Below are positions 45,135-53,438 of a DNA stretch of 64,000 nt, piece after piece. The translations under genes and the position numbers were made by a program. Numbering within the stretch: position 1 is the first letter of the stretch; each line of letters starts with the position of its first letter. This stretch comes from Idiomarina seosinensis (lineage in GTDB: Bacteria; Pseudomonadota; Gammaproteobacteria; Enterobacterales; Alteromonadaceae), in NCBI RefSeq assembly GCF_003987275.1, contig NZ_PIQF01000001.1, positions 124,001 to 188,000 of the forward strand, in the 5' to 3' direction. The notes beneath the pieces were generated by a model. It had not been told where the DNA came from and did not search any database. It saw only the letters and a list, made by a program, of their open reading frames with translations.

Positions 45135-46310
45135 ATGACAGTACGAGTTCTGGTGGTAGACGACTCGGCGTTCTTTAGACGCCGAGTTACTGAGATCCTC
45201 GAACAGAATCGCCGCATCGAAGTGATCGGCTCAGCTAATGACGGCCGCGAAGCCGTTGATAAAGCAAAATCTCTTCGCCCCGACGTTATTACTATGGATA
45301 TCGAAATGCCGGTAATGAACGGCATTGACGCGGTTAAAGAGATTATGCGCTCGGCCCCTTGTCCTATCTTAATGTTTAGCTCGTTGACGCATGACGGCGC
45401 AACAGCGACGTTAAATGCGCTGGAAGCCGGTGCTGCCGACTTTTTGCCAAAGAAGTTTGAGGATATTGCCCGAAACCGCGACGATGCGGTAAGAACGTTA
45501 CAAGATAGAGTGTTGGCAATTGCGACTGACCCGGCTGCCCGCTCGGCCCGCGCAGCAACCCCACCGCCAGCACCTGTTAGTCGTCCGAGTTCTCGTACAG
45601 CAAGGCCACAAGTCGATAAACCCGGTACGTCGGCGTTGGATCGTATTCGTCAACGTAGCGACGAACGCCAGCAACGTCAACAGACCAGCGAAGGGACTAC
45701 TGCAGCAACCACGAATCTCACCATCAATCGCAACTATCAGGTGTTAGCCATTGGCACCTCGACGGGTGGGCCGGTAGCGTTACAGAAAATATTGACCCAA
45801 TTACCGCAGAACTTTCCATATCCTATTATTATGGTTCAGCACATGCCTGCGGCGTTTACCAAAGCTTTTTCACAGCGCCTGGATGGCCTGTGCAAAGTTA
45901 AAGTAAAAGAGGCGGAAGAGGGCGATGTTTTGAAGCCTGGTGTGGCCTATCTGGCGCCGGGCGGCAAGCAAATGTTGGTCGACGGCAGCGCCAGTAATAC
46001 ACGTTTACGAATACGCGAAGATGATAGCGGGCGTATTACTTATAAGCCCAGTGTCGATGTTACTTTTGCCAGCCTGTCAAAGTTATTTGGCGGCAAAGTA
46101 CTGAGCGTGATTTTAACAGGAATGGGGGCTGACGGCCGCGAAGGCGCGCGTATGTTGCAACAACATGGAGCAACCATCTGGGCTCAGGACGAAGCAAGTT
46201 GCGTAGTCTATGGTATGCCGCAAGCCGTTGCTTCGGCAGGGATTTCCAGTCGTAGTATTAGCCTTACAGATATGGCAAAAGCCATCCTGAAAGAGGTTGG
46301 ATACCAATAA
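45135..46310 (+). CDS. cheB: CheB, receptor methylesterase
   Basis: A 391-residue response regulator. The receiver domain has Asp55 in [13 protein letters not shown]; the C-terminal esterase/deamidase domain has the catalytic triad in [10 protein letters not shown] (Ser209), MVQHMPAAF (His) and GMGADGREG (Asp). The linker is Arg/Gln/Pro rich. It reverses CheR-dependent methylation during adaptation. It follows cheA by 14 bp. Confidence 0.96.
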   Translation: MTVRVLVVDDSAFFRRRVTEILEQNRRIEVIGSANDGREAVDKAKSLRPDVITMDIEMPVMNGIDAVKEIMRSAPCPILMFSSLTHDGATATLNALEAGAADFLPKKFEDIARNRDDAVRTLQDRVLAIATDPAARSARAATPPPAPVSRPSSRTARPQVDKPGTSALDRIRQRSDERQQRQQTSEGTTAATTNLTINRNYQVLAIGTSTGGPVALQKILTQLPQNFPYPIIMVQHMPAAFTKAFSQRLDGLCKVKVKEAEEGDVLKPGVAYLAPGGKQMLVDGSASNTRLRIREDDSGRITYKPSVDVTFASLSKLFGGKVLSVILTGMGADGREGARMLQQHGATIWAQDEASCVVYGMPQAVASAGISSRSISLTDMAKAILKEVGYQ

Positions 46311-46312
46311 CT

Positions 46313-47098
46313 ATGGTGGTCTGGACGGTTGCCAATCAAAAAGGTGGGGTAGGAAAAACCACCACCACTGTGGCACTGGCCGGATTGCTGGCAGAGCGCG
46401 GTCAACGCGTACTTTGTATCGATACCGATCCGCACGCCTCATTAACCTATTACTTTGGTTTCGACTCTGAAGAACTGCCAACCAGTGCGTTCGATGTGTT
46501 TTTACTGGGCAAAGAAATTAGCCGGGACAAAGTAAAACAGTCGATTGTGCCGAGTGAGGTAAAAAACCTGGATGTATTGCCGTCGACAATGGCGCTGGCA
46601 ACACTTGATCGGAAATTAGGCAGTCAGGGCGGCATGGGCCTTATCCTAAAACGAACGTTGGCAACGCTCGAGCAGGATTACGACTATGTGTTGATTGATG
46701 TACCACCGGTGCTCGGTGTACTGATGGTTAATGCTCTGGCCTGCTGCCATCGGGTACTGATCCCGGTGCAAACTGAGTTTCTGGCGTTGAAAGGCCTGGA
46801 GCGCATGATGCGGACGCTTAAGCTGATCCAAAAGTCACGCGGTCAGGATTATCGTTACACCATTATCCCAACGTTATACGATAAGCGCACCCGAGCTTCT
46901 TTAGATACTTATAAAAAGTTGGTCGAGCGATACGGGCGCTCAGTTTGGAACGGTATGATCCCCATCGACACTAAATTCCGTGATGCCAGTAATCAGCAAT
47001 TACCACCGTCATTGTATGCGCCGAAAGCGAGGGGCGTATTGGCTTATCAATCGTTACTTACCCATTTACAGCAGCTTGCTGAACAGGATCTGTCATGA
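46313..47098 (+). CDS. parC: ParC-like ParA-family ATPase of the polar chemotaxis cluster
   Basis: A 261-residue ParA-type ATPase with Walker A VANQKGGVGKTTTTVALA (residues 6-23), the LCIDTDPHASLTYYFG loop and DYVLIDVPPVLG. Placed between cheB and a CheW-domain gene, it matches ParC, which places chemoreceptor arrays at the cell pole in Vibrio and Shewanella-type bacteria. It starts 2 bp after cheB. A plasmid-type partition role is unlikely since no parB or parS is nearby. Confidence 0.88.
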   Translation: MVVWTVANQKGGVGKTTTTVALAGLLAERGQRVLCIDTDPHASLTYYFGFDSEELPTSAFDVFLLGKEISRDKVKQSIVPSEVKNLDVLPSTMALATLDRKLGSQGGMGLILKRTLATLEQDYDYVLIDVPPVLGVLMVNALACCHRVLIPVQTEFLALKGLERMMRTLKLIQKSRGQDYRYTIIPTLYDKRTRASLDTYKKLVERYGRSVWNGMIPIDTKFRDASNQQLPPSLYAPKARGVLAYQSLLTHLQQLAEQDLS

Positions 47099-47898
47099 GT
47101 GGAAGCAGTGATAAGGCAATGATGGAATACCTCAATGCATTGCTTGAGGAAGAACATAAGCCAGTTGCTGACTTTGATGACGAGCCGGTAAAGCGTTTGC
47201 TCAGTCAGGCAACGATTTTAGAAATTGAGCCTGCGGCCGATAATGAAGAAGTTCAGGTTCCCGAAATAGCGGTAACCACACCGGTAGCGGAACCCGTTGA
47301 AACTGTTGAAGAGCCTGAACAAGTCGAAGAAATTGAACAACTTGAACAGCCGCTAGAGACCGCCGAACAGTCTGTAGCAGCGGATGAGTCGCTGGCGACG
47401 CAACCTGATGCAATGGAAGAATATCAGCAGGGCGATTTTCAGGCGTTGTTCTTTCGGGTTGCCGGGCTAACCTTAGCGGTTCCGTTAAAGAGCTTAGGTG
47501 GCATCCACACCATTGGCAAAATCAGTCCTATTTTCGGCAAACCGAAATGGTTCAAGGGAATAATGACTGAGCGTGACGAAAAACTGCAAGTGGTCGATAC
47601 AGCGCGCTGGGTGATGCCTGAAAAGTTAACGCCTGAGCTGCAAGAGAAAATTAACTATCAGTATTTGATCACACTGAGTGATAGTCCCTGGGGCTTGCTG
47701 TGCGAGGAGCTGGTAGATAGTGAGCCGCTGCAGCCAGAGGCTATACAATGGCGTCAGGGAGTGAATGAAAAACGTCCTTGGTTGGCAGGTGTGGTTCGCC
47801 AGCGTATGTGTGCATTGCTGGATGTTAACGCATTGATTACACTGCTAGATAACGGTTTGGGACATATCCAGTCCGAACCATCAGAAAAACCGGAGTGA
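47095..47898 (+). CDS. parP: ParP-like CheW-domain protein
   Basis: A 267-residue protein with a long Glu/Val/Pro-rich acidic N-terminal half (about 1-115) and a C-terminal CheW-like domain (about 118-260: QALFFRVAGLTLAVPLKSLG, WGLLCEELVDSE). This layout and the 4-bp overlap with parC fit ParP, which links ParC to CheA and keeps arrays at the pole. The gene name is assigned from context. Confidence 0.82.
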   Translation: MSGSSDKAMMEYLNALLEEEHKPVADFDDEPVKRLLSQATILEIEPAADNEEVQVPEIAVTTPVAEPVETVEEPEQVEEIEQLEQPLETAEQSVAADESLATQPDAMEEYQQGDFQALFFRVAGLTLAVPLKSLGGIHTIGKISPIFGKPKWFKGIMTERDEKLQVVDTARWVMPEKLTPELQEKINYQYLITLSDSPWGLLCEELVDSEPLQPEAIQWRQGVNEKRPWLAGVVRQRMCALLDVNALITLLDNGLGHIQSEPSEKPE

Positions 47899-47902
47899 GA
47901 GC

Positions 47903-48406
47903 ATGACGACGGAAAACCGTAACGTAAACAAACAAGTTGAAGCAGAAGGTAATGACGAAGTTTTACAGTGGGTTACTTTTCAGCTAGAACAGGAAACCTA
48001 TGGTATTAATGTAATGCAGGTGCAAGAAGTTCTGCGTTACAGCGAAATTGCGCCGGTTCCCGGAGCCCCGAGCTACGTGTTGGGTATTATTAACTTGCGT
48101 GGCAATGTGGTGACGGTAATTGATACGCGTCTGCGTTTTGGTTTGCCCCAGGCGGAAGTCACCGACAATACGCGGGTAGTGATCATCGAGTCTGAAAAGC
48201 AAGTGATTGGAATTCTGGTCGATAGTGTTGCCGAAGTGGTTTACCTGAAAAAGTCAGAAATTGACACAGCGCCAAATGTGGGCACTGATGAAAGCTCGCG
48301 CTTTATTCAGGGCGTCAGTAACCGTGAAGGTGAGCTGTTGATTTTGGTCGATCTGGATAAAATGTTAACCGACGAAGAGTGGGACGAAATCTCACGTCTA
48401 AGTTAA
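47903..48406 (+). CDS. cheW: CheW, receptor-kinase coupling protein
   Basis: A 167-residue single CheW domain: QWVTFQLEQETYGINVMQVQ, LGIINLRGNVVTVIDTRLRF and ILVDLDKMLTDEEW are the conserved parts. It joins chemoreceptors to CheA in the signalling array. It follows parP by 4 bp and closes the chemotaxis section. Confidence 0.96.
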   Translation: MTTENRNVNKQVEAEGNDEVLQWVTFQLEQETYGINVMQVQEVLRYSEIAPVPGAPSYVLGIINLRGNVVTVIDTRLRFGLPQAEVTDNTRVVIIESEKQVIGILVDSVAEVVYLKKSEIDTAPNVGTDESSRFIQGVSNREGELLILVDLDKMLTDEEWDEISRLS

Positions 48407-48429
48407 GTCGGATTTAAGGAAACCAAATC

Positions 48430-48900
48430 ATGCTCTCAGTATCGTTGCTGGTAGCTATAGCTGCGTTAGTGTTGGCTTTGCTGGCACTGACCGCGGTCAT
48501 TATTACCTCTCGCAAACAGGCGCAGATCATCGAGCGTCAGCAACAGCGCTTGATGATGTTAACCGAGAGCGCTAGTGAGGTATTGGCCTTAAAACAACAG
48601 CTAAACAGCAGCGGTAATGACTTCGCTCAAACTGAACAATTACAGCAGAGTCTAGAGCAAAGCCTTAAGCATCAGCTTGAGCAGCAAAGTGAACGGTTAC
48701 AACAACAAGTTCGGCAGTTAACTGAAGAACAACATGCTTTGCAGCAGAAGTTTGAACAACTTTCCCAACAAGATCCTGGCGCGAAACTCTACCAACGTGC
48801 TGCAAAGTTGGTGGCCACTGGTGCCAGTGTTGAAGAAATTATGCAGGAATGCGATCTACCCCGCGCGGAAGCCGAATTAATTGCCGCCATGCGGAAGTAA
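48430..48900 (+). CDS. DUF2802-type membrane-anchored coiled-coil protein
   Basis: A 156-residue protein: an N-terminal membrane helix (residues 3-28), a long Gln/Glu/Leu coiled coil (about 30-115) and a short C-terminal helix-turn-helix-like domain (YQRAAKLVATGASVEEIMQE, CDLPRAEAELIAAM). This layout is that of DUF2802, found after cheW in many polar flagellates. Function is not known to me; position suggests a structural or regulatory role at the flagellated pole. Array E follows its stop. Confidence 0.8.
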   Translation: MLSVSLLVAIAALVLALLALTAVIITSRKQAQIIERQQQRLMMLTESASEVLALKQQLNSSGNDFAQTEQLQQSLEQSLKHQLEQQSERLQQQVRQLTEEQHALQQKFEQLSQQDPGAKLYQRAAKLVATGASVEEIMQECDLPRAEAELIAAMRK

Positions 48901-48911
48901 AGCACTTGTTT

Positions 48912-49064
48912 GCATCTGTGATGCGGCTATTTCGCCCTGCGGGCGGGCTGTTTATGCGCTCGCTTCGCTGGCGCAAGCTGTATAGACACTAACTGTTACG
49001 ATTTTCGCCACCTAACAGCCTTGGGCAAAGCCCAAAAACAGCCGCAACGAAGGTGCAAATAGCT
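48912..49064. repeat. Hairpin-unit array E (mirror array) between the DUF2802 gene and flhX
   Basis: Left half: GCATCTGTGATGC (48912-48924), GGCTATTT, CGCCCTGCGGGCG (48933-48945), GGCTGTTT, a 21-nt hairpin (48955-48975), AGCTGTAT. Centre: about 30 bp of plain sequence (48984-49013). Right half: AACAGCC, TTGGGCAAAGCCCAA (49021-49035), AAACAGCC, GCAACGAAGGTGC (49044-49056), AAATAGCT. Linkers change sense across the centre. It lies between two convergent genes and has no clear T-run. Confidence 0.9.
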
Positions 49065-49068
49065 ATTC

Positions 49069-49344
49069 TTATCCCCCCCACGACTCCGGGAATTTGCCTT
49101 CCAGCAAATAAGCGAATGCGATGAGCTCAGCGATAATGATATACAGATCTCGGGGAATTTCTTCACCAACGTTTAGCTTTGCGAGAGAATCTGAGAGTAG
49201 TGGATCTTCGTGCACTAATACTCCGTGTTCTTTGGCCACCGCAATAATTTCCTCGGCCAATTCATCAAAACCTTTGGCGATCACTTGTGGCGCATTAACG
49301 CCGTCGTAGGAGAGTCCGATGGCCTGTTTTTGTTGGTCTGTCAT
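49069..49344 (-). CDS. flhX: FlhX, FlhB C-terminal-domain homologue
   Basis: A 91-residue protein equivalent to the cytoplasmic end of FlhB (IGLSYDGVNAPQVIAKGFDE, ILAEEIIAVAKEHGV-like helix, EIPRDLYIIIAELIAFAYLL). It lacks the membrane part and the NPTH cleavage site. Such proteins can partly replace the cleaved FlhB tail in the switch of export substrate. It overlaps the fliK-like gene by 4 bp, which fits a joint role in hook-length control. Confidence 0.85.
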   Translation of the reverse strand: MTDQQKQAIGLSYDGVNAPQVIAKGFDELAEEIIAVAKEHGVLVHEDPLLSDSLAKLNVGEEIPRDLYIIIAELIAFAYLLEGKFPESWGG

Positions 49345-50981
49345 ACCGTCACCCGAATAATACCGCTCTGTTGCTTGGCCAACGTATCGGGTACTTTACC
49401 TTTTTGAACGGTTAAATTCAGCCCGTTGACTTCCAGTTCGGCAAAACGCGTCTCTAGTTTTTCCATTTGCTGTTGTACCGCTCGTTCGGCGCTATCGGAC
49501 TCTGTGTAAAAATCTACTCGCGTGCCAGCAGGGTGATAACGTCCTTTAACTAATAACGGACCGTGCTCCTGTAACTCAAAGCGTAAGGTAAATAACCACA
49601 CGGTGCGGGACGACTCATCATCTTTGCTGCGCTCATGCTCGCGCCGAATTAATAATTCGTGCTGTTGGTTCGGGTTTTGTTGTGATCCCGGAAGCAACAC
49701 AAAGTATTCGGGTTGAGTGCCGGCTGAGTCTGCCAGCCGCGCCTGACTGGTCTGGGCGCTATTAACCGAAGCTGTGAACAATTGCATTAAACGTTGTAGC
49801 TGAGTTGCCGGCAGCTGTTGCAATAGCTGGTTAATACGCTCGCGCACCTCACCGCTAAAGGCTTGTTCTCCAGCTAACCTTGGCGCGGGTCTTAATACCT
49901 GATCTAATAACGCCTGCGTTAACTGACCCACAGTGTTTTGTTGCTGTGCCGACAGCGGAGTGGTGGTTGTCGCTGCTGCGTTAGCCTTAGGTTGTTGCAT
50001 AGCAAAGCCAAGCAACATCATCAGCATTTTGCCGAGGTTACCCATTTGTTGCGCCGAGGTACTGGTTACCGGCTTAGCCGCAAACCAGTCGTTAACCCAT
50101 TGCTTAAGGGCCTGCGGCTGTTGCATTGATTCAGCCGCGGGCAGTTGTTGCATCACGGCCTGCAAAACTCGGGAGATTGCCTGTTGTGGATTCTGCGGTT
50201 GGGATGGTGCTGTTGGCGATGTTAACTGGAGTTCACCGCGGACTACCTGCTGGATCACCTGCCGAAACTGCTGGGGTGTTATTTGTTGCGCCTGTTTTTG
50301 AATGACGCCTGCGGCTATGGGTTGTGAACTGGACTGCGGCGGTGCTGGCCGCTGACGGGTTTCAGTTGGGGTCGCAAGTGGTGGCACGGTCGGTTTGGTT
50401 GATGCAATTGCAGCTTGTGCCAGGGGCTTACTCAACTGACTGGTTGGTAACTCAATCGTTACTGGTTTTTGCGGCGCTTTTGGATTAATCAGTTGCAGTG
50501 TTATCGACTGTTGCGGGCTTTGCTTCGGGCTGGGCTGGACCACCAAAACCATAGGTTGCTGAGTCGTTTTGGGGCTAATTGTTGTCGGGCCAGACGTCGC
50601 TGGCAATAGCGTCTGCAGTTGCGAGAGCTGTTGTTTGGTTACTGGTATTTGTATACTCACTGGTTGAGTATTTGTTTTAGCGGCGGTAGCCGTGGGTGCT
50701 TTGGGTGGCACTACCGTTAAGGTTAGTTGTGCCGGTGTTTGGGTCGCAGGTTTGGCTGGCGTAATACTCAGTTGTACCGGCAGCGTCGGTAGCTGCGCCG
50801 GTGGTGCCTGCTGGACTGAACTTGCGGGTAAACCGGCGGCCCGGGTAAGAACCTGCATCAGAGTTTTCGCGGACTCTGCATTAACCACTTTAGACAGATC
50901 GGTTAATGGTGCATTAGAGCCCGCGCCGGGTTTACCACCAGTTTGCGCTAACAGTTGTTGTAGCAGCTGATTGAGTTCCAT
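49341..50981 (-). CDS. FliK-like flagellar hook-length control protein
   Basis: A 546-residue protein, very rich in Gln, Pro, Thr and Ala over residues 1-340, then a compact C-terminal domain (about 400-546) with WLFTLRFELQEHGPLLVKGR and VDFYTESDSAERAVQQQMEK, resembling the FliK C-terminal (Flg_hook) domain. A long disordered N-terminal ruler and a globular switch domain are the FliK layout. It is paired with flhX. Whether it is the true FliK or a second copy cannot be told, because the usual fliK neighbourhood (fliE-R) is not in this window. Confidence 0.72.
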   Translation of the reverse strand: MELNQLLQQLLAQTGGKPGAGSNAPLTDLSKVVNAESAKTLMQVLTRAAGLPASSVQQAPPAQLPTLPVQLSITPAKPATQTPAQLTLTVVPPKAPTATAAKTNTQPVSIQIPVTKQQLSQLQTLLPATSGPTTISPKTTQQPMVLVVQPSPKQSPQQSITLQLINPKAPQKPVTIELPTSQLSKPLAQAAIASTKPTVPPLATPTETRQRPAPPQSSSQPIAAGVIQKQAQQITPQQFRQVIQQVVRGELQLTSPTAPSQPQNPQQAISRVLQAVMQQLPAAESMQQPQALKQWVNDWFAAKPVTSTSAQQMGNLGKMLMMLLGFAMQQPKANAAATTTTPLSAQQQNTVGQLTQALLDQVLRPAPRLAGEQAFSGEVRERINQLLQQLPATQLQRLMQLFTASVNSAQTSQARLADSAGTQPEYFVLLPGSQQNPNQQHELLIRREHERSKDDESSRTVWLFTLRFELQEHGPLLVKGRYHPAGTRVDFYTESDSAERAVQQQMEKLETRFAELEVNGLNLTVQKGKVPDTLAKQQSGIIRVTV

Positions 50982-51038
50982 TTAGCCTCGATTCAAAGTA
51001 GTACAGCCTGTGCGGATTTGCCGCGTCTATACATGGTT

Positions 51039-51066
51039 TTTTCGGCCGTAATTGTGGTAAACTTCA
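51039..51066 (-). promoter_or_regulatory. Possible sigma-28 promoter for the fliK-like/flhX pair
   Basis: On the minus strand TGAAGTTT (51066-51059), 12 nt, then GCCGAAAA (51046-51039): one mismatch in each element and a spacer one base longer than usual. It lies 57 bp upstream of the fliK-like start. Confidence 0.4.
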
Positions 51067-51106
51067 GTCAATTTACGTTTCTATTTTAGGCTGTTGGACA
51101 CCGTTA

Positions 51107-51802
51107 ATGACAAAGCCCGTTACGACGCAGCGAGTGAACACTGACACCCCACTATTACACGCCGACGGTGTTAGCTCAATTCGCGGTGGCCGAGTTTTAT
51201 TTGCGCAGTTGCAGTTTGCCCTTTATAGCGGTGAGCTGTGGCAGATCAGTGGTGCCAACGGTGCCGGCAAGTCTACCTTATTAAGAATGCTGGCAGGGCT
51301 GCTACAGCCCAGTAGCGGAGGTGTTTTCTTCAACGGCCATAAGCTTGCAGCCTATCGTAACGAATTTCACCAGCAATTACTCTATATCGGCCACAAAGCT
51401 GCCGTAAAGCCTGAGCTCAGTGCGTTAGAAAATGTGTTTTGGCAGCGCCGTTTAGGCGGCGACAAAAGCGCTCAGCTAAACGATGAGCGCGACTGGGATG
51501 TACTGGAGCAATTGGGATTGCTCGGCTTAGAGGAAGAACTCACCGGTAGGTTGTCGGCTGGGCAACAGCGACGAGTGGCGTTGACCCGGTTATGGAGCTC
51601 AACGGCCGAACTGTGGATTCTGGACGAGCCCTTTACGGCGCTGGATGTGGATGGTATCGCGCTGTTACAACAGCGTTTTAAGCAACACTTAGACAATGGC
51701 GGTAGTATTATCATGACGTCGCATCAACCATTAGGGCTAGCCGACTTACCGCTACAACAATTGACCTTAGCTCCGTTGCAACAAGAGGCGATGAGCGAAT
51801 GA
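51107..51802 (+). CDS. ccmA: CcmA, haem exporter ATP-binding subunit
   Basis: A 231-residue ABC ATPase with Walker A GANGAGKSTLLRML, signature LSAGQQRRVALTRL and Walker B LWILDEPFTALD. With CcmB, C and D it releases holo-CcmE during System I cytochrome c maturation. It is the first gene of ccmABCDEFGHI, in which nearly every junction overlaps. No hairpin array or clear sigma site was found just before it. Confidence 0.96.
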   Translation: MTKPVTTQRVNTDTPLLHADGVSSIRGGRVLFAQLQFALYSGELWQISGANGAGKSTLLRMLAGLLQPSSGGVFFNGHKLAAYRNEFHQQLLYIGHKAAVKPELSALENVFWQRRLGGDKSAQLNDERDWDVLEQLGLLGLEEELTGRLSAGQQRRVALTRLWSSTAELWILDEPFTALDVDGIALLQQRFKQHLDNGGSIIMTSHQPLGLADLPLQQLTLAPLQQEAMSE

Positions 51803-52473
51803 ACTCCTGGCAACTTTGGCGGTCAGTATTGGCGAAAGATTTACGGATTGCTGCGCGCCGCCGCTCCGATGCACTGAATCCGTTAATGTTTTTGTTAATG
51901 GTGGTGACATTGTTCCCGTTGGGGATTGGCCCGGGGCCAGATATTCTGGAGCGTATTGCACCGGGAATTATTTGGGTGGCAGCGTTATTAGCAACTTTGC
52001 TGGGCTTGGATCGTTTGTTTAAAGACGATTACAACGACGGAAGTCTGGAGCAGCTGTGCTTATTACCTGAACCATTAGCTTATACGCTAACCGCAAAAGT
52101 TGCCGCGCACTGGCTGTTAAGTGGCTTACCGTTGGTTCTGTTGTCGCCGCTACTGGCTCTCCTGCTCAACTTGCCGGTCGACGCTTGGTGGGCGCTGGCA
52201 TTAAGCTTGTTGCTGGGCACTCCGGCATTAAGTGCACTGGGAGCCATTGGCGCGGCATTAACGCTGCAGTTACAACGTGGCGGTTCGTTGGTTAGCTTGA
52301 TATTATTACCGCTGTTTATTCCACTGCTAATATTTGCAACTTCCGCTGTCGAAAATGCCGGCATGGGACTAGATGTTCACGCACAATTGGCTATTTTGGC
52401 CGCAATCTCCGTATTAACGGTAACCCTGGCGCCGCTGGCAATTGCGGCCGCTGTCAGAATGAGTATGAATTAA
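51799..52473 (+). CDS. ccmB: CcmB, haem exporter membrane subunit
   Basis: A 224-residue inner-membrane protein with six hydrophobic segments. The N-terminal LAKDLRIAARRRSDALNPLM and the internal RLFKDDYNDGSLEQLCLLPE are the family motifs. It overlaps ccmA by 4 bp and is separated from ccmC by one base. Confidence 0.96.
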   Translation: MNSWQLWRSVLAKDLRIAARRRSDALNPLMFLLMVVTLFPLGIGPGPDILERIAPGIIWVAALLATLLGLDRLFKDDYNDGSLEQLCLLPEPLAYTLTAKVAAHWLLSGLPLVLLSPLLALLLNLPVDAWWALALSLLLGTPALSALGAIGAALTLQLQRGGSLVSLILLPLFIPLLIFATSAVENAGMGLDVHAQLAILAAISVLTVTLAPLAIAAAVRMSMN

Positions 52474-52474
52474 T

Positions 52475-53233
52475 ATGTGGCGATGGTTACACCCTTACGC
52501 GAAGCCCGAAGCAACATATCGCTTAGTCGATAAATTACTACCCTGGTTTGCTGCTTTTACCGTAGTCAGTTTAGCGGTAGGTATGATCTGGGGACTGGCG
52601 TACGCTCCTGCTGATTATCAGCAAGGAGACAGCTACCGTATTATCTATATTCATGTGCCATCGGCGATCTTTTCCATGGCTGCTTATTTCGCGATGGCCG
52701 TGATGGGGGCAATTGCGCTGATCTGGCAAATAAAAACCGCTGAGTGGGCGATACCGGCAATAGCGCCGGTAGGGGCAGCCATGACAGTGGTCGCACTATT
52801 AACTGGCGCCATCTGGGGTAAGCCTATGTGGGGCACCTGGTGGGTCTGGGACGCGCGTTTAACCTCAGAACTTATTTTATTATTTTTGTACGTCGGTGTG
52901 ATGGCTTTGTATTATGCCTTTGACGACGTTCGTACCGGTGCCAAAGCCGCTTCTATTCTGGCTATTGTCGGGGTCGTGAATTTGCCGATTATTCATTACT
53001 CTGTGGAGTGGTGGAACACCCTGCATCAGGGCGCCACAATCACTAAATTTGAGCGACCCTCTATTGCAACCAGCATGCTTTGGCCACTGTTGGTTAGCTT
53101 ACTAGGATTCAAGTTACTGACTATTAGCCTGGTTATGATGCGTTTTAAAAATGAGTTGTTGCGTCATGAATTGCATCGGCCCTGGGCTCAAAAAGAGCTT
53201 AGCGCCGATAAGGAGCTCAGCGATGGCGTTTGA
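52475..53233 (+). CDS. ccmC: CcmC, haem-handling membrane protein
   Basis: A 252-residue protein with six membrane segments. The tryptophan-rich haem-binding motif WGTWWVWDARLTSELIL is present, flanked by histidines in IYIHVPSAIF and NLPIIHYSVEWWNTLHQG that act as haem ligands in the family. CcmC delivers haem to CcmE. Confidence 0.97.
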   Translation: MWRWLHPYAKPEATYRLVDKLLPWFAAFTVVSLAVGMIWGLAYAPADYQQGDSYRIIYIHVPSAIFSMAAYFAMAVMGAIALIWQIKTAEWAIPAIAPVGAAMTVVALLTGAIWGKPMWGTWWVWDARLTSELILLFLYVGVMALYYAFDDVRTGAKAASILAIVGVVNLPIIHYSVEWWNTLHQGATITKFERPSIATSMLWPLLVSLLGFKLLTISLVMMRFKNELLRHELHRPWAQKELSADKELSDGV

Positions 53234-53438
53234 GAGTTTTGGTGAGTTTTTACAAATGGGCGGCTACGGTTTTTATGTCTGGTTGTCCTTCTTTTTAAGC
53301 TTTTTAGTGATTGCCGGGGTAGCCCTGGACGCGGCTTTAGGCCGCCGTCGGTTGCAACGTCAAAGTCAAACTTTGCAGCGCCGCAAGCGGCGCTTGGCAA
53401 AACGGCAACAGTCGCCGGTTAAGGAGTCAACGCGATGA
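53223..53438 (+). CDS. ccmD: CcmD, small membrane protein of the haem exporter
   Basis: A 71-residue protein with one membrane helix ([20 protein letters not shown]) and a basic cytoplasmic tail, the CcmD layout. ATG at 53223 lies inside the end of ccmC (11-bp overlap), behind AAGGAGCTCAGCG; longer versions of the frame have no support. It stabilises the CcmABC-CcmE complex. Confidence 0.9.
   Translation: MAFESFGEFLQMGGYGFYVWLSFFLSFLVIAGVALDAALGRRRLQRQSQTLQRRKRRLAKRQQSPVKESTR

Noticed and set aside
46313-47098. ParA gene as part of a chromosome or plasmid partition locus
   Set aside because: No parB and no parS-like sites are beside it; the flanking cheB and CheW-domain genes point to chemotaxis array placement.
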